From Pseudomonadota bacterium (GTDB lineage: Bacteria > Pseudomonadota > Gammaproteobacteria > Halothiobacillales > Halothiobacillaceae): a DNA stretch of 7,356 bases. A program made the position numbers and the translations under genes. Of this stretch, positions 1 through 5,599 are shown one piece after another; within the stretch, counting starts at the first letter, position 1, and each line of letters starts with the position of its first letter. The stretch is from positions 1 to 7,356 of the forward strand of contig JAJYPA010000421.1 in the NCBI GenBank assembly GCA_021795795.1, written 5' to 3'. Below the pieces are notes generated by a model that was not told the DNA's origin, did no database searches, and was given only the letters and a program-made list of their open reading frames with translations.

Positions 1-142
1 TGGCGATGATGCGCCCCATGGGCAGCGCTCCGCGTGGAATGGCGAGCACCAAGGGATGTTTGCCATCGTAAGCGGCCAGGCTCCGGGCCAGTAATTCCGC
101 TGCCGCTTCACGGTTGGCAAAATGTTGTGGAATCGTGGTCAT
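1..142 (-). CDS. Phosphoribosyltransferase-like protein (N-terminal part only)
   Basis: Partial gene: only about 47 N-terminal residues are present and the rest lies beyond the left edge. The sequence reads MTTIPQHFANREAAAELLA, followed by an alanine/leucine-rich helix, then LVLAIPRGALPMGRIIA. The 'F.nR..A...La..L' opening and the strand ending in PRG(A/G).P(M/V) are typical of the standalone phosphoribosyltransferase-domain proteins often found beside stress genes. The PRPP-binding motif itself would be beyond the window, so the call rests on the start of the domain. Two ATGs are adjacent: 145 (overlapping the previous stop as TAATG) and 142. I prefer 142 because GGAGG lies 7 bases upstream, but one Met more is possible. 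It is the second gene of a two-gene unit with the 124-residue protein. Confidence 0.72.
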   Translation of the reverse strand, partial: MTTIPQHFANREAAAELLARSLAAYDGKHPLVLAIPRGALPMGRIIA

Positions 143-144
143 CA

Positions 145-519
145 TTAGTCCTCCAAGTGATATGGCAGTGCCAAGCCGCTAGCCAGAAGCACCTCAATGC
201 GTGGTGCGATGGTCAGGCTGCGTCTCTGACCAAGCACCGTTCTGGCCATCATATTGACATATCGTTCAATGGCTTCGATAGAGAGGCTTTCCACCTCGCT
301 GCAGCGGACTGTCACCCAGCAGTTGGCCTTGTAAGCGTTGCCCAGGTGCAGACTCAGTTGATCGAATACGGTGAGGGGCATGCGAACACACAAATGTTTA
401 CCCGCTGCGGTGGTGAAATCCATAGTAAGGTCATTACGCGGTGAGGCGTGGGATGGAGTGGGTGCCGTGGAGGAGGGTGAGAGCATTTTATGCGCCAGCG
501 TACGGTTCAACAGATCCAT
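145..519 (-). CDS. Conserved-looking hypothetical protein, 124 residues
   Basis: I do not recognise this protein. ATG 519 is preceded by AGGAGA at ideal spacing, which supports real translation. The first 30 or so residues are low-complexity, rich in Ser, Thr, Pro and Ala (LSPSSTAPTPSHASPRND), and look like a flexible tail. From about residue 33 a compact domain follows: MDFTTAAGKHLCVRMPLTVFDQLSLHL, then alternating hydrophobic segments (CWVTVRCSEVESLSIEAIERYVNMMARTVLG) and a C-terminal APRIEVLLASGLALPYHLED. No transmembrane segment or signal peptide is apparent. The two cysteines (in LCVRM and NCW) form no metal motif. A start at Met33 is conceivable, but no Shine-Dalgarno supports it better than the first. 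The stop overlaps or abuts the start of the phosphoribosyltransferase-like gene, with that gene's ribosome-binding site inside this coding sequence, so the two are almost certainly co-translated. Confidence 0.75.
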   Translation of the reverse strand: MDLLNRTLAHKMLSPSSTAPTPSHASPRNDLTMDFTTAAGKHLCVRMPLTVFDQLSLHLGNAYKANCWVTVRCSEVESLSIEAIERYVNMMARTVLGQRRSLTIAPRIEVLLASGLALPYHLED

Positions 520-1075
520 GGTTATCTCCTTGTTGTCTATGAAAAGATAATGTGCGATCAGTATGGACCCTTCTGGCTTGGATCTGTCTGAAGCCCATCT
601 TTACGTGGCAATAGCTGGCTGTATGATCATCCAATATCAGGCTTTTATAAATTGCGAAGTCGGCGGCGAAGTTGATCTAAGCGTGGAAATTTCGTGAAAC
701 GGATTGAATGGATCAGGAAACGCGCCCAAGTCGAAGCGTAACAAATTAAGCCGGTGTGGTTGTTATGTAAATATGCTTTATAGCTCATGAGCTGGGGATG
801 ACATTTTATCCTCATTATGAATAATCTTCTACCTCATGCTATAACAATAATCGCGCTAATAGCAAACTGCTAACTTAACATATTTCATAAGCCTTATGGC
901 GCAAATTTGGTGGCAGTATTGGAGGTGTGATTATCTATGAAACAATAGGTTCTTCTGGCTGACTGCGTAACGAATATTTGTCGGTGCCACCGAAGGCGCG
1001 GTGTGCTGCGACGGTATTCCCGCTTTATCCTCCGGTGGCTCCGCCATGGAGTCCTCGCCACAGTAGCGGTTGGCA
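520..1075. other. Intergenic region between amrS and the unknown gene; AT-rich core
   Basis: No gene is supported in about 555 bases. Next to amrS there are GC-rich hairpins without T-runs: GTGGC/GCCAC at 1035-1061, and CACCG/CGGTG at 988-1003 (stem arms 988-992 and 999-1003). They may act as a factor-dependent end of the operon. The stretch 730-900 is distinctly AT-rich compared with the coding DNA and is crowded with short inverted repeats. These are CATAAG-C-CTTATG at 886-898, TAGCA-AAC-TGCTA at 860-872, ATTAT-GA-ATAAT at 814-825, the palindrome AGCTCATGAGCT at 782-793, and TAACAA/TTGTTA at 739-765. It must also hold the promoter of the 519-145 gene. Confidence 0.6.
838..865 (-). promoter_or_regulatory. 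Weak sigma-70 promoter candidate for the unknown gene / PRTase unit
   Basis: On the minus strand TTGCTA (865-860), a 16-base spacer and TATAGC (843-838) each match four of six consensus bases. A 13-base inverted repeat (860-872) overlaps the -35 element and could be an operator. The promoter would leave a long leader of roughly 310 bases before the ATG at 519. A 9-codon ORF with a GAGGA ribosome site (ATG 804 to stop at 778, MSSPAHEL) would lie in that leader. The assignment is tentative. Confidence 0.22.
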
Positions 1076-2173
1076 TCAGTTGCCTATACGCAAGGGGATG
1101 CGGCGGCGCCCAAAGCGCCCGATCTGGCGTTCGAAGCGCCCGGCGATGGGGTGCTGACAATGGGGACAATGGCCATCGGGGGTCAGATGGTAGCTGAGGA
1201 TCTCGTACCAGTCCCGCGTGATCAACGGTGCGCCACAGCCGGGGCAATAAGTGGTGTCGCCCGTGGCGTCATGGATGTTGCCGGTATAGACATAACGGAG
1301 CCCTGCCTCCAGGGCGATCTGCCGCGCCCGGGTCAGGGTGGCGGCAGGGGTGGGGGGCACATCGGGCATCCGGTAGTCGGGGTGAAAAGCGGAAAAATGC
1401 AGCGGTACGTCGGGGCCGAGGTGGTCCATGATCCATGCGCATTCGGCGCGGATTTCGGCCTCGGAATCATTGTGGCCGGGGATGAGCAAGGTGGTGATCT
1501 CCAGCCAGGTGGAGGTCTCCCGGACGATATACTCCAGGGTTTCCAGCACCGGTGCCAGATGAGCGCCGGTCAGCCGGTAATAAAACTCCTCGGTAAAGGC
1601 CTTGAGATCAACATTGGCGGCATCCATCTTGGCAAAGAAATCCCGCCGGGCCTCGGCGTGCACATAGCCCGCGGTCACGGCCACCGTCTGAATCCCTTGT
1701 GCGTGGCAGGCATCGGCGGTGTCCATGGCGTATTCGGCAAAGATGATGGGGTCGTTGTAGGTGAAGGCGACACTTTTGCAGTCGAGGTCCCGGGCCATTT
1801 GGGCAATGGCCGCGGGACTGGCCTGGTCCTGCAGTCGATCCATCTCGCGGGATTTGGAAATGTCCCAGTTCTGGCAGAACTTGCAGGCGAGATTGCAGCC
1901 TGCGGTACCAAAGGATAAGACACTGCTACCCGGATAAAAATGGTTCAAGGGCTTTTTTTCTATGGGGTCCACACAAAAGCCAGAGGATCGTCCATAGGTG
2001 GTGAGCACCATGGCATCGCCCACCCGCTGGCGTACGAAACAGGCGCCGCGCTGGCCGTCATTGAGCCGACAGTCGCGGGGGCAGAGGTCGCACTGGATAC
2101 GGCCGTCTTCCAGGCGATGCCAGTAGCGAGCGGGGTGCTGCCCTTCGGGATGTTCGGTGTGACCGCTGTTCAT
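1076..2173 (-). CDS. amrS: AmmeMemoRadiSam system radical SAM enzyme
   Basis: A 365-residue radical SAM enzyme of the type related to pyruvate-formate-lyase activases. The cluster-binding CxxxCxxC is Cys93, Cys97 and Cys100 within AGCNLACKFCQNWDISK. An N-terminal cysteine group (Cys28, Cys31, Cys35, Cys45: CDLCPRDC...GAC) precedes it. A C-terminal zinc-ribbon-like pair, CPGC at 310-313 and CPHC at 336-339, completes the layout characteristic of this subfamily. SVAFTYNDP, the strand region VDLKAF and LLIPGHND are further family landmarks. It should cleave S-adenosylmethionine to make a 5'-deoxyadenosyl radical; the target is unknown and could be the AmrA or AmrB protein. The start ATG 2173 overlaps the amrA stop as ATGA. 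The open frame extends upstream to 2476, but that part is arginine/proline-rich shadow sequence lying inside amrA. Last gene of the operon. Confidence 0.97.
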   Translation of the reverse strand: MNSGHTEHPEGQHPARYWHRLEDGRIQCDLCPRDCRLNDGQRGACFVRQRVGDAMVLTTYGRSSGFCVDPIEKKPLNHFYPGSSVLSFGTAGCNLACKFCQNWDISKSREMDRLQDQASPAAIAQMARDLDCKSVAFTYNDPIIFAEYAMDTADACHAQGIQTVAVTAGYVHAEARRDFFAKMDAANVDLKAFTEEFYYRLTGAHLAPVLETLEYIVRETSTWLEITTLLIPGHNDSEAEIRAECAWIMDHLGPDVPLHFSAFHPDYRMPDVPPTPAATLTRARQIALEAGLRYVYTGNIHDATGDTTYCPGCGAPLITRDWYEILSYHLTPDGHCPHCQHPIAGRFERQIGRFGRRRIPLRIGN

Positions 2174-2784
2174 GTTGCCTTCCCGGCGGGGGCCTGGGGC
2201 TCGCGCCATTTTTCGACGTGGTAGCGATAGACTTCGAGTTCTAGCGACCAGAAATCCGACGGAAGCCCGGCCTTGCGCTTGAGTTGGCTCAGGAATTGTT
2301 TGGGATCTGGCAGCTCTTCCCAAACCTGGGGGAGGAAGGTGCCCTGATAGGTCCCGTAACGCAGGAGGAGGCCATGCCTGCCAGGCTGGATCTGGGTGAT
2401 CAGGTCGACTTCGCTGCGGACGGCCAGCCGTTCCAGCGGGGACAGAACCGACACTTCCACTTGCACGCCAAGCCACTCTGCCGCGCTTACGGGCGGAAAG
2501 CGAGGGTCATGAAAGGCCGCAGCCAGGGCATTGGCGCGGATGTCTTCGTCGAGAGGGCGATGGGCGATGAGGCTGCCGATGCAGCCGCGCAGGGCGCCCC
2601 GCTGGTTGAGGGTGACAAAGCTTGCTGCCGGATCGCGTAGCCAGTTTGCGGCAGGGACGGGCGCCGCTGTCTGGCCCAGGGCCTCAGTGATAGCCGTTCG
2701 GGCGAGGCCGAGCAAAACCGGGCCGGCGTTTGCCGGAAGCTGCCCGGGATGGTCTTCCTGGGATGTTTGATGCGCGTGTTTCAT
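2170..2784 (-). CDS. amrA: AmmeMemoRadiSam system protein A (AMMECR1-like)
   Basis: Bacterial member of the AMMECR1 family, 204 residues. The hallmark LRGCIGSL lies at residues 65-72 and its cysteine (Cys68) is the most conserved residue of the family. SFVTLNQRGALRG precedes it and DPRFPPVS follows at 93-100. The usual C-terminal half includes LLLRYGTYQGTFLPQVWEE and a closing segment ending WSLELEVYRYHVEKW. The family is thought to act enzymatically or in nucleotide/protein binding, but no reaction is proven. The first 20 or so residues are polar and not family-conserved. The start ATG 2784 overlaps the amrB stop as ATGA, and the gene's own stop overlaps the amrS start in the same way, so the three proteins are probably made in fixed proportion. 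There is no signal peptide, so it should be cytoplasmic. Confidence 0.96.
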   Translation of the reverse strand: MKHAHQTSQEDHPGQLPANAGPVLLGLARTAITEALGQTAAPVPAANWLRDPAASFVTLNQRGALRGCIGSLIAHRPLDEDIRANALAAAFHDPRFPPVSAAEWLGVQVEVSVLSPLERLAVRSEVDLITQIQPGRHGLLLRYGTYQGTFLPQVWEELPDPKQFLSQLKRKAGLPSDFWSLELEVYRYHVEKWREPQAPAGKAT

Positions 2785-3605
2785 GGCGTTGTGGGCTCCG
2801 TAAAAAAGGCAAAGGCCGCATAGCCGACCACGGTGTCGCGGCTTCCGGCAGTATCACCGGAATTACGCAGATCAAGCAGGCGTGGCTGTAAGTGATGACG
2901 ACGGGCGATCTGCAGAAGGCCGTTGATGGGGGTGGCGCCACAGGCCTGCTCATGATGGATGGGCGTGCCGTCGAGGCGCAGGATCTGCTGAACCGTGGCA
3001 GTATCGATACCGCGCGCCTCGGCATAGGGGTGGTAGTGTGACAGATCCGAACTGATCAGAATGACGGTTTCTGGCCCACCCCATAACACATCCAGCACCT
3101 CTGCCACTTCCTGGGTAGTGGCTTCCCCCACCACCAGGGGCAGAATGGATACTGGCCCTAGCACCTCTTGTATAAAGGGCAACTGCACCTCCAGGGCATG
3201 TTCCTGGGCATGGGCGACAGGCAGTTCCAGAACTTGGGGCAGTCGCGCGATAGCGGCAACCCCGGCGCGATCCACGGAGAGCGCCCCGAGGGGCGTCTGA
3301 AAAGCATCCACGCCAGGTAGGGCGATACCCCGAAAGGACACGCGATGGGCTGGACCGAGGAGGACGACCCGCTGGATTTTCCCCTGGCCCGGCGCCAGCA
3401 AGTTATAGGCGCTGGCTGCTATGGGCCCGGAATAGACATAACCGGCGTGAGGGACGATCAGCGCCTTGGGCCATGACAACGCCTCTTGGCCGCTGGGCAG
3501 ATGAGTGCCAGACTCGCGGAGATATTGTTGCACGTCTTTATTCAGAATCGTCGCCTGAGCGGGATAAAAAGCACCGGCTACGGCGGCTGGTCGCATATGT
3601 GTCAT
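2781..3605 (-). CDS. amrB: AmmeMemoRadiSam system protein B (Memo-like)
   Basis: Homologue of Memo proteins, which share a fold with extradiol-dioxygenase-type metalloenzymes; human MEMO1 binds iron. The 274-residue length is normal. Family signposts are RPAAVAGAFYP at residues 5-15, VPHAGYVYSGP at 51-61, GPAHR at 84-88, EHALEVQLPF at 135-144, SSDLSHYHPY at 185-194 and CGATPI at 222-227. His53, His87 and Cys222 correspond by motif to the metal-site residues of MEMO1 (His49, His81, Cys244), so the site looks intact. ATG 3605 follows AGGGGGAA at good spacing; a second ATG three codons later (3596) lacks this. It is the first gene of the trio; its stop overlaps the amrA start as ATGA. A heat-shock-like promoter lies immediately upstream. 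The partnership with amrA and amrS is strongly conserved in prokaryotes, but to my knowledge its substrate is undefined. Confidence 0.96.
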   Translation of the reverse strand: MTHMRPAAVAGAFYPAQATILNKDVQQYLRESGTHLPSGQEALSWPKALIVPHAGYVYSGPIAASAYNLLAPGQGKIQRVVLLGPAHRVSFRGIALPGVDAFQTPLGALSVDRAGVAAIARLPQVLELPVAHAQEHALEVQLPFIQEVLGPVSILPLVVGEATTQEVAEVLDVLWGGPETVILISSDLSHYHPYAEARGIDTATVQQILRLDGTPIHHEQACGATPINGLLQIARRHHLQPRLLDLRNSGDTAGSRDTVVGYAAFAFFTEPTTP

Positions 3606-3630
3606 GACTGATTCCCCCTAATTAATACCT

Positions 3631-3659
3631 ATATCAGGATGCCATAGGAGTTTTTCAAG
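3631..3659 (-). promoter_or_regulatory. Probable sigma-32-like promoter for the amrBAS operon
   Basis: On the minus strand an exact heat-shock -35 element CTTGAAA (3659-3653) is followed after 14 bases, the ideal RpoH spacing, by CCTGATAT (3638-3631). That matches CCCCATNT at CC, AT and the final T. Transcription would start near 3624, about 19 bases before the amrB ATG. A sigma-70 reading (TTGAAA, 16 bases, TGATAT) is also possible on the same DNA, so the promoter location is better supported than the sigma factor. Confidence 0.45.
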
Positions 3660-3692
3660 GGGCGGCCATTGAACGCCGTGGATTATCCTGGC

Positions 3693-4160
3693 TTATTGAT
3701 CGCCTTTGGCGTAGAGGCCTATGAGGGCCGTCTCGGCCAATATATGTCCGCGCATGGCCGTCTGGAGCTGCGTTTTATCGGGATGTTGCAAGTCCGGAAG
3801 TACCGTGTCCAGCGCATAGAGCCGAAAAAAATACCGGTGCCTGCCGATGGGTGGACAGGGACCGCTGTAGCCCGTGCGATGCCAGTCATTGATGCCTTCC
3901 CGGGTACCAGGCGGAAGTTCCCGCAGCCCTGCGGGGAGATCCGGTATACCGGACGGGATGTTGTACAGGACCCAATGCACCCAGATGCGCTGGGGGGCAG
4001 CAGGGTCTGGAGCGTCAGGGTCTTCGACAATGAGGGCTAGACTCTGAGTCCCGGCAGGGAGATGCTCCCAGCGCAGGGGAAGCGAAAGGTCGGTCCCCTC
4101 GCAGGTGTACTGGCGCGGAATGGTGCTATTACTGGCAAAGGCACTAGAATGTAATCGCAT
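3693..4160 (-). CDS. YbhB/YbcL family PEBP (Raf-kinase-inhibitor-like) protein
   Basis: The 155-residue length is usual for bacterial phosphatidylethanolamine-binding-protein homologues. The conserved ligand-pocket motifs are present: EDPDAPDP at residues 46-53, VHWVLYNIP at 61-69, GYSGPCPPIGRHRYFF at 97-112 with LYALD following, and the late MRGHILAETALIGLY near 136-150. These build the anion-binding pocket in the family; the natural ligand in bacteria is not established. There is no signal peptide, so it is likely cytoplasmic like YbhB. ATG 4160 was chosen because AGGAG lies 6 bases upstream and the family N-terminus (MRLHSSAF) begins there. Extension upstream to 4214 would add 18 residues unlike the family. 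It is separated by about 225 bases from the gene before it and 87 bases from amrB, so it is probably its own unit. No role can be assigned from context. Confidence 0.94.
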   Translation of the reverse strand: MRLHSSAFASNSTIPRQYTCEGTDLSLPLRWEHLPAGTQSLALIVEDPDAPDPAAPQRIWVHWVLYNIPSGIPDLPAGLRELPPGTREGINDWHRTGYSGPCPPIGRHRYFFRLYALDTVLPDLQHPDKTQLQTAMRGHILAETALIGLYAKGDQ

Positions 4161-4385
4161 GGCTAGCTCCTGAGCGTCGGGTCCAAAAAATATCCGCCAA
4201 CACGGGACCGACATGGGCGCGGTTCAATATTGCCACTAACGTTGATCTGAGTTGTTCGAAACAATCTCCTCCAGATCTATCGCCGCGTCTGTGTGACCGG
4301 TCTTCCTAGATGTCGCAGTCGATTGTCTGTCGCCGCGCTTCCCCAGATATGGCCCCAAGGGCTTTGCCATGGCCCCATTTCCGCT
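4161..4385. other. Short intergenic region between host-attachment and PEBP genes
   Basis: Holds two copies of ATGGCCCCA at 4349-4357 and 4369-4377 (start points 20 bases apart), a small GCCC/GGGC stem at 4352-4362 and the palindrome GCCATGGC at 4366-4373, just after the host-attachment stop. These could form a weak 3' structure. The PEBP promoter should lie in 4170-4260, but I find no convincing -35/-10 pair there. Confidence 0.35.
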
Positions 4386-4832
4386 TTAGGGACACAACGC
4401 CTTGGCGAGGTGTCCCACCAGTTCGGGAACAACTTCCTGGCTATAGTCTTTGTCCAAAGTCGCACGCACCATCGCGCTGGTGGGAGCATCCAGACTTTCT
4501 CGAAGCAGACCAAGGAAATGCGGCGGTGCCACGAGGATCAGATGCTGAAAGGCCCCCGCCATGCGTCCCGCCCCAAGGCGTTCCACCAACTCCGCGGCAA
4601 AGCGCTGCATTTCCGTTTCCTTGGGACTGGTCTTCCATTGGATTGCGGAACGCCCACCCTGGGCGTCGCTTTGTTGGGTACGACCGGCGCTATCTGTGAC
4701 GAGATCCCCTTCATGCTTGCGGCTGTCAGGATGGGTCCAATTATGGACGAGTTGCAAACCCTTGCCACAGCCTTCGTTGAGAAAAAGTCGTGCTTCGGCG
4801 GCGTTGCTTACTAATACCCAAGTGCTGGTCAT
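4386..4832 (-). CDS. Host-attachment family protein (baeRF-like)
   Basis: The 148-residue protein matches the family annotated as 'protein required for attachment to host cells'. That family is related to bacterial/archaeal release-factor-like (baeRF) domains, and its real function in free-living bacteria is unclear. Visible family features are TWVLVSNAAEARLF at residues 4-17, HPDSRKHEGDLVTDSAG at 34-50 (the conserved HP-x-SR and DL-x-x-D-x-x-G stretch), FAAELVERL near 78-86 and LILVAPPHFLGLLR at 98-111. The last is a hydrophobic strand followed by a helix, and KDYS lies at 128-131. I chose ATG 4832, preceded by GAGGAAA at good spacing; the TTG at 4847 is part of that ribosome-binding region. 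No signal peptide or membrane segment is seen, so it is probably cytoplasmic. Its position after hsp20 suggests a stress-related role, which is inference. Confidence 0.85.
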   Translation of the reverse strand: MTSTWVLVSNAAEARLFLNEGCGKGLQLVHNWTHPDSRKHEGDLVTDSAGRTQQSDAQGGRSAIQWKTSPKETEMQRFAAELVERLGAGRMAGAFQHLILVAPPHFLGLLRESLDAPTSAMVRATLDKDYSQEVVPELVGHLAKALCP

Positions 4833-4864
4833 ATGTTTCCTCTTCAATTTATGTAAAGCTCACC

Positions 4865-4902
4865 AGCATGCCCAAAAGGCGGTATGCCTCTTTTAGCATG
4901 CT
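4865..4902 (-). terminator. 38-base two-part hairpin between hsp20 and the host-attachment gene
   Basis: Outer arms AGCATGC (4865-4871) and GCATGCT (4896-4902) pair perfectly over 7 bp. Inside them AAAAGGC pairs with GCC and TTTT, leaving a 2-base bulge, around a 5-base loop. The inner stem alone, GGC with flanking A and T runs, resembles a weak bidirectional terminator. The complete hairpin has no T-run after it on the minus strand. It sits 22 bases after the hsp20 stop and 32 bases before the next start. It probably limits readthrough or protects the hsp20 mRNA 3' end, making expression of the two genes unequal. A 12-bp palindrome (TTAGCATGCTAA, 4893-4904) overlaps one arm. Confidence 0.5.
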
Positions 4903-4924
4903 AACGAGCGATTTGTTGGAGCGC

Positions 4925-5365
4925 CTACTCCACTTTCACTTCAATGGCCTTATGCCTCGTTTCAGCACTTTTTGGCACCTGGAGATTCAGCATGCCATCC
5001 TTAAACGTGGCTTTGATCTTGGTCTCGTCAACATTGTCAGGCAGCGTAAAACTACGGACAAAACTTCCGTAGCACCGCTCGACTCGATGGAACTTTTTCC
5101 CTTTTTCTTCCTTCTCCTGCTTCCTTTCCCCTTGGATGGTCAGCACCCGGTTGTCCACGCTGACTTTGACATCTTCTTTCCTGACCTCGGGTATTTCCGC
5201 CTTGATCACGAAATCATTGGTGGTCTCGCTGATGTCAACGCGAGGAGACCAATCACCCGTTGTAATGAGTTCCTGACCCCGGTTAGAAGGCCAACCCATC
5301 GCCCTTATGTAGCGATCAAACATTTCATCGATTTCACGCAGCGGTTCCCATTTGACAAGTGCCAT
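4925..5365 (-). CDS. hsp20: Hsp20 family small heat-shock protein (alpha-crystallin domain)
   Basis: An ATP-independent cytoplasmic holdase that binds unfolding proteins under heat or other stress. The 146 residues fit the family. A short N-terminal arm (MALVKWEPLREIDEMFDRY) is typical of bacterial class A Hsp20. The alpha-crystallin domain spans roughly residues 41-133, with WSPRVDISE at its start, a charged KQEKEEKGKK loop near 82-91, FHRVERCYGSFVRSF at 92-106 and FKDGMLNLQVPK at 121-132. IEV at 141-143 is the likely C-terminal I-x-I/V oligomerisation motif. I chose ATG 5365 because GAGGAG sits 7 bases upstream; the upstream GTG at 5380 lies within that ribosome-binding site. It is followed on the same strand by the host-attachment gene, and the proposed heat-shock promoter is upstream. 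Identification is secure. Confidence 0.97.
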   Translation of the reverse strand: MALVKWEPLREIDEMFDRYIRAMGWPSNRGQELITTGDWSPRVDISETTNDFVIKAEIPEVRKEDVKVSVDNRVLTIQGERKQEKEEKGKKFHRVERCYGSFVRSFTLPDNVDETKIKATFKDGMLNLQVPKSAETRHKAIEVKVE

Positions 5366-5384
5366 GATATTGCTCCTCACTTAT

Positions 5385-5416
5385 GCGGGACTCGTTTACC
5401 TTATTGGATAGCCCGC
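5385..5416 (-). promoter_or_regulatory. Leader hairpin directly upstream of the hsp20 ribosome-binding site
   Basis: In the minus-strand transcript GCGGG pairs with CCCGC across a 22-base loop, and an inner UAUC/GGUA pairing is possible. The 3' arm ends only a few bases before GTGAGGAG, the hsp20 Shine-Dalgarno. Small heat-shock genes are often controlled by RNA thermometers. However, the Shine-Dalgarno itself is not inside this stem, so thermometer behaviour is only a possibility. Confidence 0.3.
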
Positions 5417-5504
5417 GTTTCATCCAGTAAGGGTTTCGCTGATCTATGCCCAGCCATACGGCTACACAACCCAATCTGTAATTCTAAGCAATCAATATGG
5501 ATAC

Positions 5505-5534
5505 ACATGGGAAGACGCCCACACCACCCCCAAG
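5505..5534 (-). promoter_or_regulatory. Possible sigma-32 (heat-shock) promoter for hsp20
   Basis: On the minus strand CTTGGGG (5534-5528) is followed after 15 bases by TCCCATGT (5512-5505). The RpoH consensus is CTTGAAA, 13-17 bases, CCCCATNT. The -10 part misses one specified position, while the -35 part keeps only CTTG. Transcription would start near 5498, giving an hsp20 leader of about 130 bases. A competing sigma-70-like -10 (TAGAAT, 5486-5481) lies just downstream but has no good -35. Confidence 0.35.
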
Positions 5535-5569
5535 CCACCTACCGCCTTCTCCTGTGGCAAAAGGTGGCT
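5533..5569. repeat. 8-bp perfect inverted repeat with 21-base loop upstream of hsp20
   Basis: AGCCACCT at 5533-5540 is matched exactly by AGGTGGCT at 5562-5569. Neither strand has a T-run after the stem, so it is not an ordinary intrinsic terminator. Its left arm overlaps the -35 element of the proposed hsp20 promoter. It could therefore be a protein-binding site at that promoter, a factor-dependent terminator for readthrough from upstream, or unimportant. Confidence 0.45.
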
Positions 5570-5599
5570 AAAACGATCATCAATGACCCACACCGACAG

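Noticed and set aside
34..444. 136-residue plus-strand open frame opposite the unknown gene and PRTase start
   Set aside because: The opposite strand has good ribosome sites and a coupled gene pair; this frame has neither.
988..1061. GC-rich hairpins after amrS as intrinsic terminators
   Set aside because: Stems are only 5 bp and no T-run follows on the minus strand, so they are mentioned only within the intergenic entry.
894..1247. 117-residue minus-strand open frame across the amrS 3' end
   Set aside because: It overlaps amrS in another frame and is Arg/Pro-rich, typical of a shadow frame, with no family resemblance.
1070..1918. 282-residue glycine/valine-rich plus-strand open frame opposite amrS
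   Set aside because: It is the complement of a clear radical SAM gene; its Gly/Val-rich content is what the antisense of such GC-rich codons gives.
2174..2476. Upstream extension of amrS to 466 residues
   Set aside because: The added 101 residues are Arg/Pro/Gly-rich shadow sequence within amrA. The ATG at 2173 forms an ATGA overlap and begins at the family's normal N-terminus.
4161..4214. Upstream start for the PEBP gene (adds 18 residues)
   Set aside because: The family N-terminus and the AGGAG ribosome site both point to ATG 4160.
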